Source: Lasiosphaeris hirsuta (lineage: Eukaryota > Ascomycota > Sordariomycetes > Sordariales > Lasiosphaeriaceae). From it: a DNA stretch of 64,000 nucleotides. Positions 10,129-22,000 of this stretch are shown here, piece by piece; position 1 is the first letter of the stretch, and each line of letters begins with the position of its first letter. A program made the translations under genes and the position numbers. The notes beneath the pieces were generated by a model that did no database searches, had not been told where the DNA came from, and saw only the letters and a list, made by a program, of their open reading frames with translations. The stretch is from the NCBI GenBank assembly GCA_030549175.1, contig JAUKUA010000003.1:1612001-1676000 (forward strand), in the 5' to 3' direction.

Positions 10129-13100
10129 ATGACCAGGGACGCGGACCCCGGCGCAACCAAACGAAAGCGACGCAAACAGCTCGGGCGGGAAAGCCTGCGC
10201 GAACAAGACACGCCCCCGGGCACCCAACCCGAGACTGAAGAGATTCTGTATGCGATCCGTGATATTGTCGGAGAGAAGGTGATTTACGGAAAGCTGTATT
10301 ACAAGATTGACTGGGCGGACAACCCAAATACTGGGGAGCGGTATAATCCCACCTGGGTATGCCTTTTCCGCCCAGTCACCCTGTGTACATAGCTAGCTTA
10401 CCGTGCTAACTGCCTCAATCCAGGAACCGGCGGAGAACGCAACCGAGGCTGCTATTCTTGATTGGGAACGCCAGAAGCGCGGACACGAGAAGAGTGACCA
10501 CGGCGACGACAGGCCAGTGCGGAAGCGCCGGCGTGGGGAACCGCAAGACGGTAGGCATTGGAGTTTTGTTGAAACCGTCCCTGAGAACACCGAGATCGTC
10601 CTGGAGATTGCTACGCGACCGGACTTTGACGCCTCCGAGTACATCCCGATTGCACCCTCCCAGCTCTCGCAGGAAAGCCAGCAGGAGGAAGCAGAGGCCA
10701 ACAACGTTGGTCAAACGGAAATTGTCATACCTGACTCTCAGGGGTTGACGGACTCGCTGCCCTCGAATTTTGGCCTTGCAAACTCTCTGGCTCGGGAGTC
10801 TCACTATTTTGAGCACGCGACCGGCTTCCCGTCCTCCGGAAGGGTCACCGAAAGCCAACCGGGCAAGGCCCCAGCCGTAGACAGCCCGCGGCTTCTCGGC
10901 ACTGACCCGAAATACCAAATTGAATCGGGAACGAGCTCGCCAGAAATACCTTCCCGTCAGATAGAGGACGCGCACCACCAGGGTTCGGTGACATCACAGA
11001 GCCTTGAACAAGCGCAACAACAGTCCAGCCCTGGGGGATTTTTGACCCAGCCCGAGTTTAACTTGCACTTCTCCGCGGTTTCCTCCTCTGGCACTGCTGC
11101 ACCGAATTTGAGTGAAGCACTAGTGAGTGAGAGTTACCAGGGCAGCCAGCCGACACCGAGGACCGTTATTGTACCCGCAACCGACTCTGTGCGAAGCATC
11201 GCTGTCTCGTCACAGCACGACCAAGCTGCTCAAGTAGTCCCGGCCCTCAATAGCAACCCCCCGGAGGACCATATTCGGACACAGAGCCAGGGAACCTTTG
11301 ACGAGCACGACGTTATTCCCGACACTGTCAAAAGGCCAACAGCGGAGTCGGTGCCACCGCCAGCGAGAGCTCTTTCTGAGTTGAGCACAAGAGCTGAAAA
11401 ACCTGCTCTGAATACCATCCGCAGCTCGGGCACGTCTTCTGGAAAGCTTGCATCGCCGCCTTCTTCGTCACCAGTTGCTAGGTTAACACAGACGCCTCGC
11501 ACGCCGGCTACCCCATCCGACCCAAATATGGATGGCTTTCCAGTTGAGGAAACGCCGCCCTCGACGTTTGATCGACTCAGACAAGTGCGGGCCCGTGTTT
11601 TCGGACAGCCGCTTTCCGATCAGACTTCGCCCAGCCCCGCACCCGATGCGAATGTGGTGTTGACTCAGGAGACCCCTCTGGTGTCGCCGTCAACAGTTCT
11701 TCCCGGAACAGAGAATGGGCCCACAACCCAACTAAGCCTGAGAGATGGTTCCAACAGACAGACGAGCTTTTCGGGCCACTGGCAAGATGCCGCCCCGAGC
11801 GCCCTCCGGAGCATTGATACAAGCTCTCTCGTAAAGGCCGCCTCCGGAACCTCACCCAGTAACGAGCCCCTCTCTGCCGAGGACCCCAATCAGACGGTGG
11901 GCTTGGGTTTGTCAGGTGGCCTGTCGGATGCTGGCCTCGGAATCCATCCTTCACATTTTGTGACAGGAGGACAGAGTTTTGCGCATGAGCAAATCCCAGC
12001 AACCGTGGCTCCGTCAGATCTGACCACCTCCACCGACCATACTTCTTTGATTCACGACGCATTGCCTTTGGCTCAGTACGGCCTAGAGTCGAGATTGTCT
12101 CCTCCCGAAGCAAACTTTGACGAGCCTGAGGAAGGAAAGCGGACTGATTTCATCGTCACTCTACCAATGGCGGCGAGCAGTCGGGAGACATATCTGCGAG
12201 TCATATCCGAGAACAAGTTGACAATGATCGAGTTCGGCCAAGTCCTTGCGACTTCGTACTCCAACCCAGGCGAACCCCTGATAGCCAAGATGGACGCCAT
12301 CTTCCAGCAGCTGCTAGACATTTGCGATCTGCCTGCTTGGGCCAAAGATATTCCCAATATGGGGCCGGATGAAATGATGCGGCATGCCACCAATACAAAC
12401 AGTAAATTCCTGTTTGTTTACGAGTTCTTGAATGATCTGCGAGACTTGAATAGCCGCGTACTTATTCTCTCTCGTCCGGGCCCTACATTTGAGTATCTTG
12501 AGGCGGTTGTGGCTGCATCAGATTTCACATACACGGTTCTCGGACGTGGACCTCTCAGGGAGCACGATACTGATGACATCGATGTGATACTGGCCACCAC
12601 GAGTCAAGACCTGTCCACGATTCATAAACCCATCGACGTTGTTATAGCATTCGACTATATCGCCAGGTCCGTTGAACTGCCGCCAAGCTTGGCATACGAT
12701 GATATCGACTTGGTTGTTCTCTCGTTGCTAGTTACGCATTCGTTGGAACATATCGACTTTCAGCTCGGCCGCGAGCTCGAGGGTATCGAGCGAAAGGGTG
12801 CTCTCAATTTGGCGCTGGCTACGGCAAAGGATCTGCTTCGGAACCCCGAGTCGGGCCACCCAGAGCCGCATGATGCTGCTAGTATCTTTGCCAGTTTCCT
12901 CAGGAATCCCGAAAATGGTTTGAATTGGGAACATCAAGTTTTACCGGACGACATCTTCGATGTGTGGCTCAGCTCACAAGTCGAACCTGAATCCTCAGGC
13001 AATGTTCCGCAGCACCCAGAGGTCCTCAACGGGCCGACTAATCGAAAGCGGACATCAGTAAGCTCTCATGCGTTGAGACTTTTAGAGCACAGCACTGACT

Positions 13101-14239
13101 ATCTATAGGACGATGCTGAGGAAGGCCGATCAAAGCGGGCAAGGGTTCTTGAAATTCAGCAGCCCGGTCTAAGCGCTACACCAGTACAGATCAGTGAGCT
13201 GTTGAGGAACACGCTCTCAAGCCACCCAGCCACAGACAAGTCTTCGGTTCAGTTGCTGGAAGTGCCCATCGGCCAGCTCGAGTCGATGGCAACAAAGGTG
13301 AGCCTAGCCATGTTACCGGTGTCGATCGCCCTGTTTGCTGATGATGATTAGATTGCGGAACTGGAAGAACGCCTCGTGACGCAGGCCGGAATAGAAGCCA
13401 GGATACGCGAGCACGCGAAGAGCATTGAAGCCCAGCTTCAGTCTCACGTGCGCACCGAGAGAAGGCTACAGCCAAAGTATTACGAGGCCTTGCGAGATCG
13501 AAAGGAGGCTGGGAGAGCACGCAAAAAAGCCGAGGACCAGGCCGAGCTAACCAAGAAGCGGCTAGAGGCAAGCACGCTGGAAGCAGAAGCTTTGAAAGAG
13601 CGAATCAAGGTCTTAGATTCGAAGCTTGCTGACGCTAACATGGCAATGGCAGCCTCGACTGTCCCCGATGTTGCGAGGCTGGCCAACGCCGAAAAGGAAC
13701 TGGCAGAAGCACAGGTCAAGATTCAAAGCCTGGAAAAGAAGGTTGCCAGTGCGCTCAAGGAGACAGAGTACAGCCGCTCAGCATACCAGAACGCGTCCAA
13801 CTCGTATGGCGAGGTCAGCCGGGAGAACCAAGACCTCAAGGAAACAATCAATGGCCTCGAAAAGCGTGCCTCCGATAACATCGTCAAGATCCACGAAATC
13901 AACGCCAGCTCCCAACTCCAGGCCGTTGGCAGGCAAGTCGAAGAGTATCAAGCCATTGTCCGCGAGCGCGACTTAGCTCTTGAGCGTGCTCGCGACGAGC
14001 TGCGCCACCTCAAGAATGGCCGGCGCGAGACCCGCCAGGCTAGCGTTCCGCGGAGTCCGCGCACGGGCGTCATGAGTCCCCGGCCCGGCGGTCGTGGCGG
14101 TGCCACGGGTAGTCGTGGCACTAGTCCGGCCCCGACATACGACAACGCTCCCGGCGGTGCCCCCAGCGCGCCGATGCCCGGGATGACGTACTTTAACCAA
14201 CCGCCCGACAATAGACGATGGACACACCTTCGAGATTAG
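10129..14239 (+). CDS. Chromodomain protein with HDA2/3-like domain (HDA1-type deacetylase complex subunit)
   Basis: Exons 10129-10356, 10424-13057, 13109-13297 and 13352-14239 give 1312 residues, in frame. Residues about 39-95 are a chromodomain: EILYAIRDIVGEK, YYKIDW and, across intron 1, NPTWEPAENA. A low-complexity Ser/Pro/Thr-rich middle follows. Residues about 650-860 match the style of class II histone deacetylase complex subunits 2/3 (SRETYLRVISENKLTMIEFGQ, FLFVYEFLNDLRDLNSRVLI), a nuclease-dead helicase-like fold in yeast Hda2/Hda3. Residues about 1018-1230 are strongly coiled-coil, and the C-terminus is Arg/Gly/Pro-rich. The arrangement suggests a nuclear protein that brings an HDA1-type deacetylase to methylated H3K9 chromatin. 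N. crassa CDP-2 of the HCHC complex is a candidate orthologue, from memory only. Family assignment is good, the orthologue name uncertain. Confidence 0.82.
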
Positions 14240-15121
14240 TGGTCGGGTTGTGAGGACAGGATGGCGGAGGTAAGGGGATTCGGGGGCGAAGTGTGGCAGG
14301 CGTCTTCGCCGGGATGGGTTACGTGGCATAGGGGATTTGATAATGCTCGCTTGCGATGATTCGGGGGGTGGGAGTGAGAACATGGCCCTCGGCGTTCCTA
14401 GGGGCAGATGATTGATACCTGCCAACTTGGTTGGCTGGCTAGTCTTTTCTTTTTTTTTAACGGCGATTGCACAAAGGCAAATAACTGCATCGGAATCATG
14501 AATGACACAACAAGCAGGCGGCATTAGGGCCGGCGTAGAGGCGCACCACTTTGTATTGTATTCTGTAGTCTGATATTTAAGAATCATTGTTCGTAATGCG
14601 GACGGTACAAATGTAGCGTGTTCATATTCTATAGGCCGAAGCAAGTCCGCGTGACGGGAGCCAGTGACATAATATCCCGGTAATATAAATGAGGAAAACA
14701 GCTCTTGATTACTACCACCCCCATCTACGAGACACATTCTCCCCCCTAGACTCACACATACACCGCCCAGCACGTCTCGGATCTTGAAGTTGATCTCGCT
14801 CCCCACTCTGGTTAAAAAAGCCAACCCCATTCCGGTTTGTCTTTCCTATAAGTCTAGTGAACATGTACAGATTTTGCGTCAACCCCCTGCGAGGAGGAAG
14901 AGCCCAGGTATCCACGATCCATCACCACCCTCCTCTACCGACCGCATACTCCCACCACCACTAGCCTAGTTACGACCGAGCCGTTCGATTTGGCAAAATT
15001 AAGTAGGGACGGGGGCGGCAGGTCTGAGAGCTCTTCGACCTGACCAAAGTATTTGTCATGTGTTGTTTCCAAGTCTCAGTCTACGCGGTACCCCGCCGCT
15101 AGTCCTCAGATTTTGTTCCAT
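14240..15121. other. Convergent intergenic region (HDA2/3-like / cox6 3' ends)
   Basis: 3' flanks of two convergent genes. Contains a T9 run near 14450 and A/T-rich stretches at 14550-14700, consistent with 3' UTR and termination sequence. The open frame on the minus strand across 13973-14830 runs into the 3' end of the chromodomain gene and shows no recognisable protein. Confidence 0.5.
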
Positions 15122-16060
15122 TTACTTGGCCTGCTCGGGGTAGAGGTCCTCCTTGAGCACGATGCCAAGCTCCTCGCGGAGGGGCTTGAGCTCGTCGAGA
15201 TATTGCTGGTATTGGCCCTTGTTCTCAACCTTGGCCTTGATGCCTGTGTGGGATACGTCAGTGATTTGTTCGATATTTCCCTCATTTGGTGAGGGGGGGG
15301 CTTACCTTCGAAAATCCGGACGGCGGTGGGGAAGTCGTTGACGCGGCGGGCAGCCTTGAGGGCGGCAATGAGGACTGAGGGCGAGGGGACTAAGTCGTAG
15401 GCGAAGGCGTTGTTCAGGTTGCGCTGGGGGTTCGGTTAGCTGGAAGCTTTGGGTGTGAGATGCTGCCGGTTGCATATCTTTCGGGGCAAGTCGAGCTGCA
15501 TGTGATAGGGAGTATGTCTTACCTGAAGCTCAAAGACATCCTGAACGCCGTCGAACTCCTTCTCGTACCTGCCCAGGAGCAATGTCTATTAGGAACTGGG
15601 ATACTTTTCTTCATGATGTGCTCGACGGTTGCTGATTTTTAGACTGGGTGGAGAACGACCGGAGCTGAAGCGCTACACGTCATTTGGGGGGAAGGGGAAA
15701 CTAGGGAAGCTTGACTCGGCAGCTCCCGAAGCTCACCCTCCCGGTTCCCCAAAACGGCGTTCTTCGACCTCGTCACCCACCCGTCTTTGGCCCAAGATAT
15801 ATTCCTTTTCCCCAGTCCCCGACCCAGAAGCCGTCAATAACTCACCGGGCAGTAAATTCCTCAAAGGTCTCCTCCTGATGCTCGGAGTGCAGGCGGCTCG
15901 ATGTGCTGAAGGAGTTGTTGCCGGAGATGGCGAGGAGGCTCGGGACGGCGAGGACGGCGCGGGCAGCCAGGGGTTGCGGGCGGTGGGCGGCGATGATGTT
16001 AGCGCGGAAGAAGGTGCACGAGGAGCCGCGAGCGGCGGCGCGGAGCAGAGAGGCCGACAT
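15122..16060 (-). CDS. cox6: Cytochrome c oxidase subunit VI (COX5A-type), mitochondrial
   Basis: Nuclear-encoded matrix-side subunit of respiratory complex IV. Minus-strand exons are 16060-15846, 15568-15523, 15423-15306 and 15243-15122 (166 residues, in frame). The first exon gives an Arg/Ala-rich mitochondrial presequence (MSASLLRAAARGS..). The mature part follows the fungal subunit VI pattern: ETFEEFTARYEKEFDGVQDV, LNNAFAYDLVPSPSVL, ARRVNDFPTAVRIFEGIKAK, and the end YLDELKPLREELG..LKEDLYPEQ. Intron 1 is long for this window (277 nt). Intron 3 begins GTAAG followed by a C8 run. An upstream in-frame ATG near 16111 would add 17 residues and is less likely. Divergent from the elongase gene. 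Confidence 0.93.
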
Positions 16061-17798
16061 TGGGATGGGAAAAGGGGCGATTGGCGACGACGTTAACGGG
16101 GAGAGAGTCAATTGGTGGCGGAGCTATGCCGGCAGGAGCTTGCTATGTGGTTCAATTGATTGCGTTGGATGGGGTGGAGAGATCGGGACGGGGGTGGTGT
16201 GGTTGTGTGGTCGTTGCGTTGGAAGTGACGGATATTGGCATCGAACGATCGCTCAGGCTGCTGTTTTTTTTTTCGCTTAGTTGACTAGCTGTTTTTCCCT
16301 CCCTCGTAAGAGCTCTGAAGAGCTCTCCGCACCCAATCAACGCCTATGCATTTCAAGTGCCCCACTGTGGTGTGGCTTGGCACTGGCGAGCTTGACCTTT
16401 GTGTGGCTTTGGGTGTGGCTAGACTGTTCTAGCAGCCAAGGAGAGCTTCAAATGATGTTCGAGGTTTTTTCATCGCCGACAATGATGGGTCGAGAGGCAA
16501 TCAATCGCCTCCATCTGTTCAGACAGTGCCAAGAATCCCGCCCCAAGGCGTCTCCAGAGCCAATTGACAATACATCGATCGCGCTCAACACGCAGGATTA
16601 AACCCTTTTGTCATGTTCATCGCCAAGTACACACCCTCGCCCTGTCAAATGGCATCCAGCGATAGTGACGCGATTACTTTATCCCTTCAATCGTCAGCCT
16701 GAAATCGTCGGAAATACAGGCTCTCCTGTTCTATTTGTGGCCTCCTAGAGTCCTCTCGCTGCTACTAGTCTGGTCGGAGCAAAGTGGCCATCTGCCTTTT
16801 TGAAGATAGACAACTCATTGGCCAATTGCTGTTAGTGTTTGAGGCTGTTTGGCCAGCGAGCTCGAACCTAGGTGTGTCCTGGTTGGAAAGGCCAGTGGAT
16901 CTCATCTCGGTGTGCACGAGACGGCCCGCAAAAGGGGACAGACGGCAGGAAGGATCGCGTCAAGGTTGTCTGCCCCCTTGATGAATCGCTGCCCTGGTGC
17001 CGTGATTGTTACGCAGCTGATGGGGAGTATGCTGCGGAGACGGAGATGGTCTCTGCGTTGCAACATCGTTGTTGCTGGCAGCATGCCGCATCCAAGTCGG
17101 AGGCTGCCGGTCATTGTCAGGCGTCAACGTCGATTGACAACGATTGTTATCTGTCAAGATCCGAGGCCCGGGCCCGACCCTCTGGGTGGCATCTGGGCCA
17201 TCTGGGTGCCACGGGATGTCTGTTGGAGCCAGAGGAACCGCGTCCTGATTGGCCAGCAAAAATTGCATCCTCCATCACATGCAGGAACCTGGAAATGAGC
17301 AGCCAAGTGCTGAGGCGAGGCTTCCCCATGTTCCCCTTTTGAACAAGTAGTCGCAGAACCTTTGAAATATTTTTGGTTCCAGGCGACCAAGTTCTCTAGA
17401 CTTTGCAACTACCACCCACATCGCGAACCTTCGCATTGTTTGCCCACGGCCTCTCATAAATCCCTCGGCTTTCCTGGGCCTTGTTTGCCGTGCGGCCCTT
17501 CTTCCTTTCACTTCTTGTCGCTCCTTCAGATAGCCCCATTCCCTGTTTCGAGCCATTCTGTTTTCTTACTGGCGGCTGATTGATCGCCTAATCATATCTC
17601 GCTCAGCACTTCCCGACGATCCGGCGTCGTGTGTGTGCAAAACTCTTCGCAACTGACAACCACAACTCTTGGACGTGTGTGCCTTTCTTTTGTGCCCCCC
17701 CCCCCGACTCTACGCCGGTCTTCGCATCGACTAATTGAGCCTTCAGAGCCGACATCCATAACCCCCCCCCCCCCCCGCTCCTGATTGCGTCGTCCACA
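16061..17798. other. Divergent intergenic region (cox6 / elongase)
   Basis: Upstream of both cox6 and the elongase. No convincing gene. The elongase-proximal end (about 17400-17798) is C/T-rich and holds two sense-strand poly-C runs, C11 at 17695-17705 and C15 at 17762-17776, just before the start codon. This looks like transcribed leader. Confidence 0.55.
17695..17776 (+). repeat. Two poly-C runs (C11, C15) in the elongase leader
   Basis: C11 at 17695-17705 and C15 at 17762-17776, 23-104 bp before the elongase start codon. Confidence 0.9.
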
Positions 17799-19025
17799 AT
17801 GGCGACTGCATCCCCCGCCGCGCTGTTCGACCAGTTTCCGGTCCCGACTCTCGATCGCCCTTTTGGCATCCACCTCTGGCCCATCTTCAACAAGGCCTTC
17901 GAGAGCGTTGTAGGCTTTCCTGCCGATGATTTCAAGTTCGTGCCGGGTGTAACGCCCATGTCGACGATAAAGGAGACGAGCATCTTCATCGTCATCTACT
18001 ACGCCGTCATTTTCGGCGGCCGCGAATTAATGCGCAACCGCGAGCCCTTTCAACTCAAAACGCTCTTCCTGATCCACAACTTCTACCTGACAGCCATAAG
18101 CGGAATACTGCTTGTCCTCTTTGTTGAGCAGCTACTGCCCACGGTAATCCGCGGCGGAATCTTCCATGCCATTTGCGACGGGAGCGGCGGCTGGACCCAG
18201 CCGTTGGTCGTCCTATACTACGTTGGTTGCCCGTCACTCATCCGCCTGGTGTTGCGTGATGCTAATCCCGAAATCTAGTTAAACTACCTAACCAAGTATC
18301 TCGAACTTCTGGACACCTGCTTCTTGTTCCTCAAGAAGAAGCCCCTGAGTAAGCAAAGTCCCGCACCCAACATGCGAAACCAGCCGGGACAACCGCTAAT
18401 CAGGTTTTTGCAGCCTTCCTCCACTGCTATCACCACGGCGCAACGGCACTTCTGTGCTACACCCAGCTGATTGGCTCGACCGCGGTCTCATGGGTTCCTA
18501 TTACGCTAAACTTGACCGTCCACGTCGTCATGTACTGGTACTACTTCCAGAGCGCACGTGGCATCCGCATCTGGTGGAAGGAGTGGATCACCCGCCTCCA
18601 GATCACCCAGTTCGTCATTGACCTTGGTATGTGCCGCACTCAACTTGATCCTCTTGCCGTAGCTTTTGCGCTGATATTTGTCGACAGGATTTGTCTACTT
18701 TGCCTCGTACACATACTTTGTCTCGACCTACTGGCCCTGGATGCCCAACGCCGGCCGGTGCGCTGGTGAGGAGTTTGCTGCTTTCTCGGGCATGGGAATT
18801 CTCAGCTCGTACCTGTTCCTCTTCATCTCATTCTACTTTGCCACCTACAAGAAGGACGGCAAGCGTCCCAGTGGCCGCAAGGCCGTGCGGAGGATGAGCC
18901 AGGCCCCTCTTCCGGATGCCCACACTATCTTGAGCGCAGGTGCCTCGAACGGCGCCGCCAATGGAAATGCCAAGGCATCTGGCATCAAGACTAACGGTAC
19001 TTCTACTCGGTCCCGACGGGCTTAA
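17799..19025 (+). CDS. ELO-family very-long-chain fatty acid elongase
   Basis: Condensing enzyme of the ER elongation cycle (malonyl-CoA plus acyl-CoA to 3-ketoacyl-CoA), feeding sphingolipid synthesis. Exons 17799-18221, 18279-18348, 18414-18626 and 18688-19025 give 347 residues in frame. Hallmarks: KYLELLDT, the catalytic HxxHH box in FLHCYHHG (about 168-172), [13 protein letters not shown] and the QITQFVIDL segment, with several hydrophobic membrane spans. The C-terminus is Lys/Arg/Ser/Ala-rich and cytosolic. Intron 2 splits the codon just before the HxxHH box. Which of the ELO2/ELO3-type paralogues this is cannot be said from sequence alone. Confidence 0.93.
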
Positions 19026-22000
19026 GCCCAAGTAGGCGCGTCATGCAGGCCCGCGAAGGCTGCCTAAGAAACCGGCCCCTCGCTTTGGAAGAGAGTTGCG
19101 GCGCTTGCGCATGGGGCCAAGTGACATATCGCCTGGTACTTTATGCAAGCCATGAACCTAAACGCCACGGCGAGCGGGGATGTTCAAAATGGATGAGAGG
19201 GTGCGACTCCCGGCATCCAGATGCCGAGGTTTATTTGTCGTAGGTTTGGAACAGAACAGTTGTGCAGGGATTTCTTCCTCAACACTGTATTAATGGCATC
19301 TCGATATTCATTTACGGGAGTTCAACAACGGGGAAAATTCATTGCAAGCAAAGAAAAGCTCAGAGCTTCTCTCATGACGACGTATGCGCACTTTCACGGG
19401 TAGAAGGGGGGTCCGGGGCACAAGACTATGTTCGGGGTCCTGCTAATAAGGGCGAGAAAAGCGATTCGCCGTGTTCTCTCGCAATCAATTACGACGGTGG
19501 GACATAAGACGTGTGTATGATGGAACTTGTCTTTTCTCAGTCTTGTGTTTTGTTTTGCTCTTCTCTGGTACGGCATCCTGGGGCAGCATTCACATGGGGA
19601 GGTCCCCCCGATCAGGGAGGTTAGGGTGGGAGGGGGTGGCGGGCTGATTGGGTTTGCAGTGCGTTTATCAAGGTTGTTTGCCCGAGTGGCTGGTCGGCTG
19701 GTGGTGGAGGAGGGTTGAGTGTTGTCAAAAGTCTTGTCATGGAGATGTTTGATTCCGCATTCGGTTCCTCCCCCCCACTGGCTGTTCTTCTCTTTTGTTT
19801 TGTTTCGATGTGTGCATAGCTTGTTTGAGGCTCTCGCCTGGCTTGAACATGATCCTGGGCAGGGTCTATAGAGAGTTTTAATAATTTTTGCACCTCAAAG
19901 ATATATATATTGAGAACAAGTCTCATGAGATTGGTGGACTTGGAATGGTTGTGTTTGTGGTTGAACGCATATGGTGCCGTGCTCCAGTGTTATGTGTCAT
20001 GTGTTGAGTATCCAAATGCCATGACGAGATGGCAGGTGATGATGGTGTGGTGGACGCCAGGCTGCGACTATTCGGATACATGTGCCACGAAGCCGAGGTT
20101 TTGTGTTGTCATTGGGGTTTGTTGACGAAACAACTGCTGGTAGTCACTGACCTTGAGCCGGTGACACCGGATAAGAGGCGATGCTGCTCGGGCAAGTGGT
20201 GACGAGGCGGCTGTTGGTGACTGAGATAGAGCGTCAAGCCACATGTTGTGGTCTATTCGGTATGTCCTTCCGTATGCCCCCTGTGCGATCAGTGAATGTG
20301 CATTCGTGAGAGGTATGGAGATGCCTGAGTTTGTAGTCATAAAGATAGGGAGAGGGGGCGAGGCTCCCTTGGGGCTATGTCTCACCACAGCAATTCATAT
20401 TGTTGGTCGAGTCAAATAAGGGTTGGTTTTGGCTATTTGCCATTTTCATGGGCTACCGCTCAAGGTGTGCTTGAACTGGAGAGGTCATGCCCTGGCACAC
20501 AACAGCGAGCGTCACACCGAGTGAGTCTAGATGGATAGAGAAGCCCCCATCAGCAATCAACATTGAGGTAGTGCCTCCTGAAGAATTGCCACTGCAACAA
20601 TACAAGTCTCCCCGTGTTGAGCCACCAACTTGGAGTGAAAATTGACCTCGGCCTAAACGCTGGGCTCATTTTCCAAGGGACACGCGATAATACTACGTTT
20701 CTTACAAGTACCCTTACACGAGCAGATACATGATGTGGCGCCAGGCAATCATCGAGACGATAAGCAATTTCACCGAGCAGAAGCTAACTGAGGAGGAACA
20801 TGCAGACGCTTATAAGCTGGCCTCCACTCCAACAGACACTTATGAGAACGAAGACCTGGGGTTTTGACGCTGTGTGTAAATTAGCACACCATCCGGCCCC
20901 CCTATCGAAGCAGGTACACCGGGAAGCGAGCCAAAGCTGATGTTGGCATATTATCCAGTGACGCCCGGCGATATGGCTCAGCCACCAACACCAGATGGTT
21001 TTATTTCCCCACGGCATAAAGCCGCTGCAAGGTACAGGCAAAGAGTGGCAGTCCAGTACTGCATGTTGCATTCATTCAGTCATCTCGTCTTCGTGTATAT
21101 ACAAAACCTAGTCGCCTGTCTGGTAAACAAAATTTGTGAATGTGTGTTTAACTTGACGGCGAGTGGTCCAGCTCTGACAGTTCTACGCCCAGCCTGTGAT
21201 GTTTGATGAGCGACACTGCCACAAGCCACACTTACACAAGATCTGAAGACAAATGGGAACATGCCCCTTTTGGGCGAATCACCCAATCAGGACACAAAGG
21301 GACGAGGCCGTGACCGGCTGACTTCTACTTAGCGGCCGCCCTAGGTCGAATGAAAGAGAGAAGGACAAGCAACCGATGTGTATCAGTCCGGCTGGAATTT
21401 TTGCTAGGGTGTTGTCTAACTAGTGGAAACCCGAGACTTTGAGGAAAGCTTGTGCTTCGTGCCTCGGAGCCTGCTTATTAGCAGGGGAATGACTGCTTGG
21501 CCGGTGCCAGGGTTGGGAAGGAGTCGATCCGATTGTTTCAATGCCAGTATAGAACAATATGACACAGCCAGACATGTTTCTCTTCTCGTATGAAACAAGG
21601 GCAGAGATGAGATGAAAGACACTATATTGGCGAGATCCGGATCAGACGGACATTGAAAAAAATAAAAAAAAATAAAAAAAAATCTGAGCGTGGCGATCAA
21701 CGCGTCATCCGAAGCTATTCGCAAATGTTGTTGAGCGGTGAGTCCTACATCTTCCGACTTGGGAATAGATTAGTGAGATTTTGTTATTTGTAGTCACCGA
21801 GTTTGTCCCCAGCCGCAGTTATACACGTAAAGTGCGATTACTATGTGGGCGCAGCAGAGCTCCCAACGATAGGCGTGCCCGAGTCTCTCATAGCCCTGCG
21901 GCCCAGCTTATAACCGTTCCAACCGTTTAGGTTCTGACAAGGCCGAACCCGGCGGGCGGTCAATCCACACACCGTGGCGATCATGGCACCGTATCACCGA

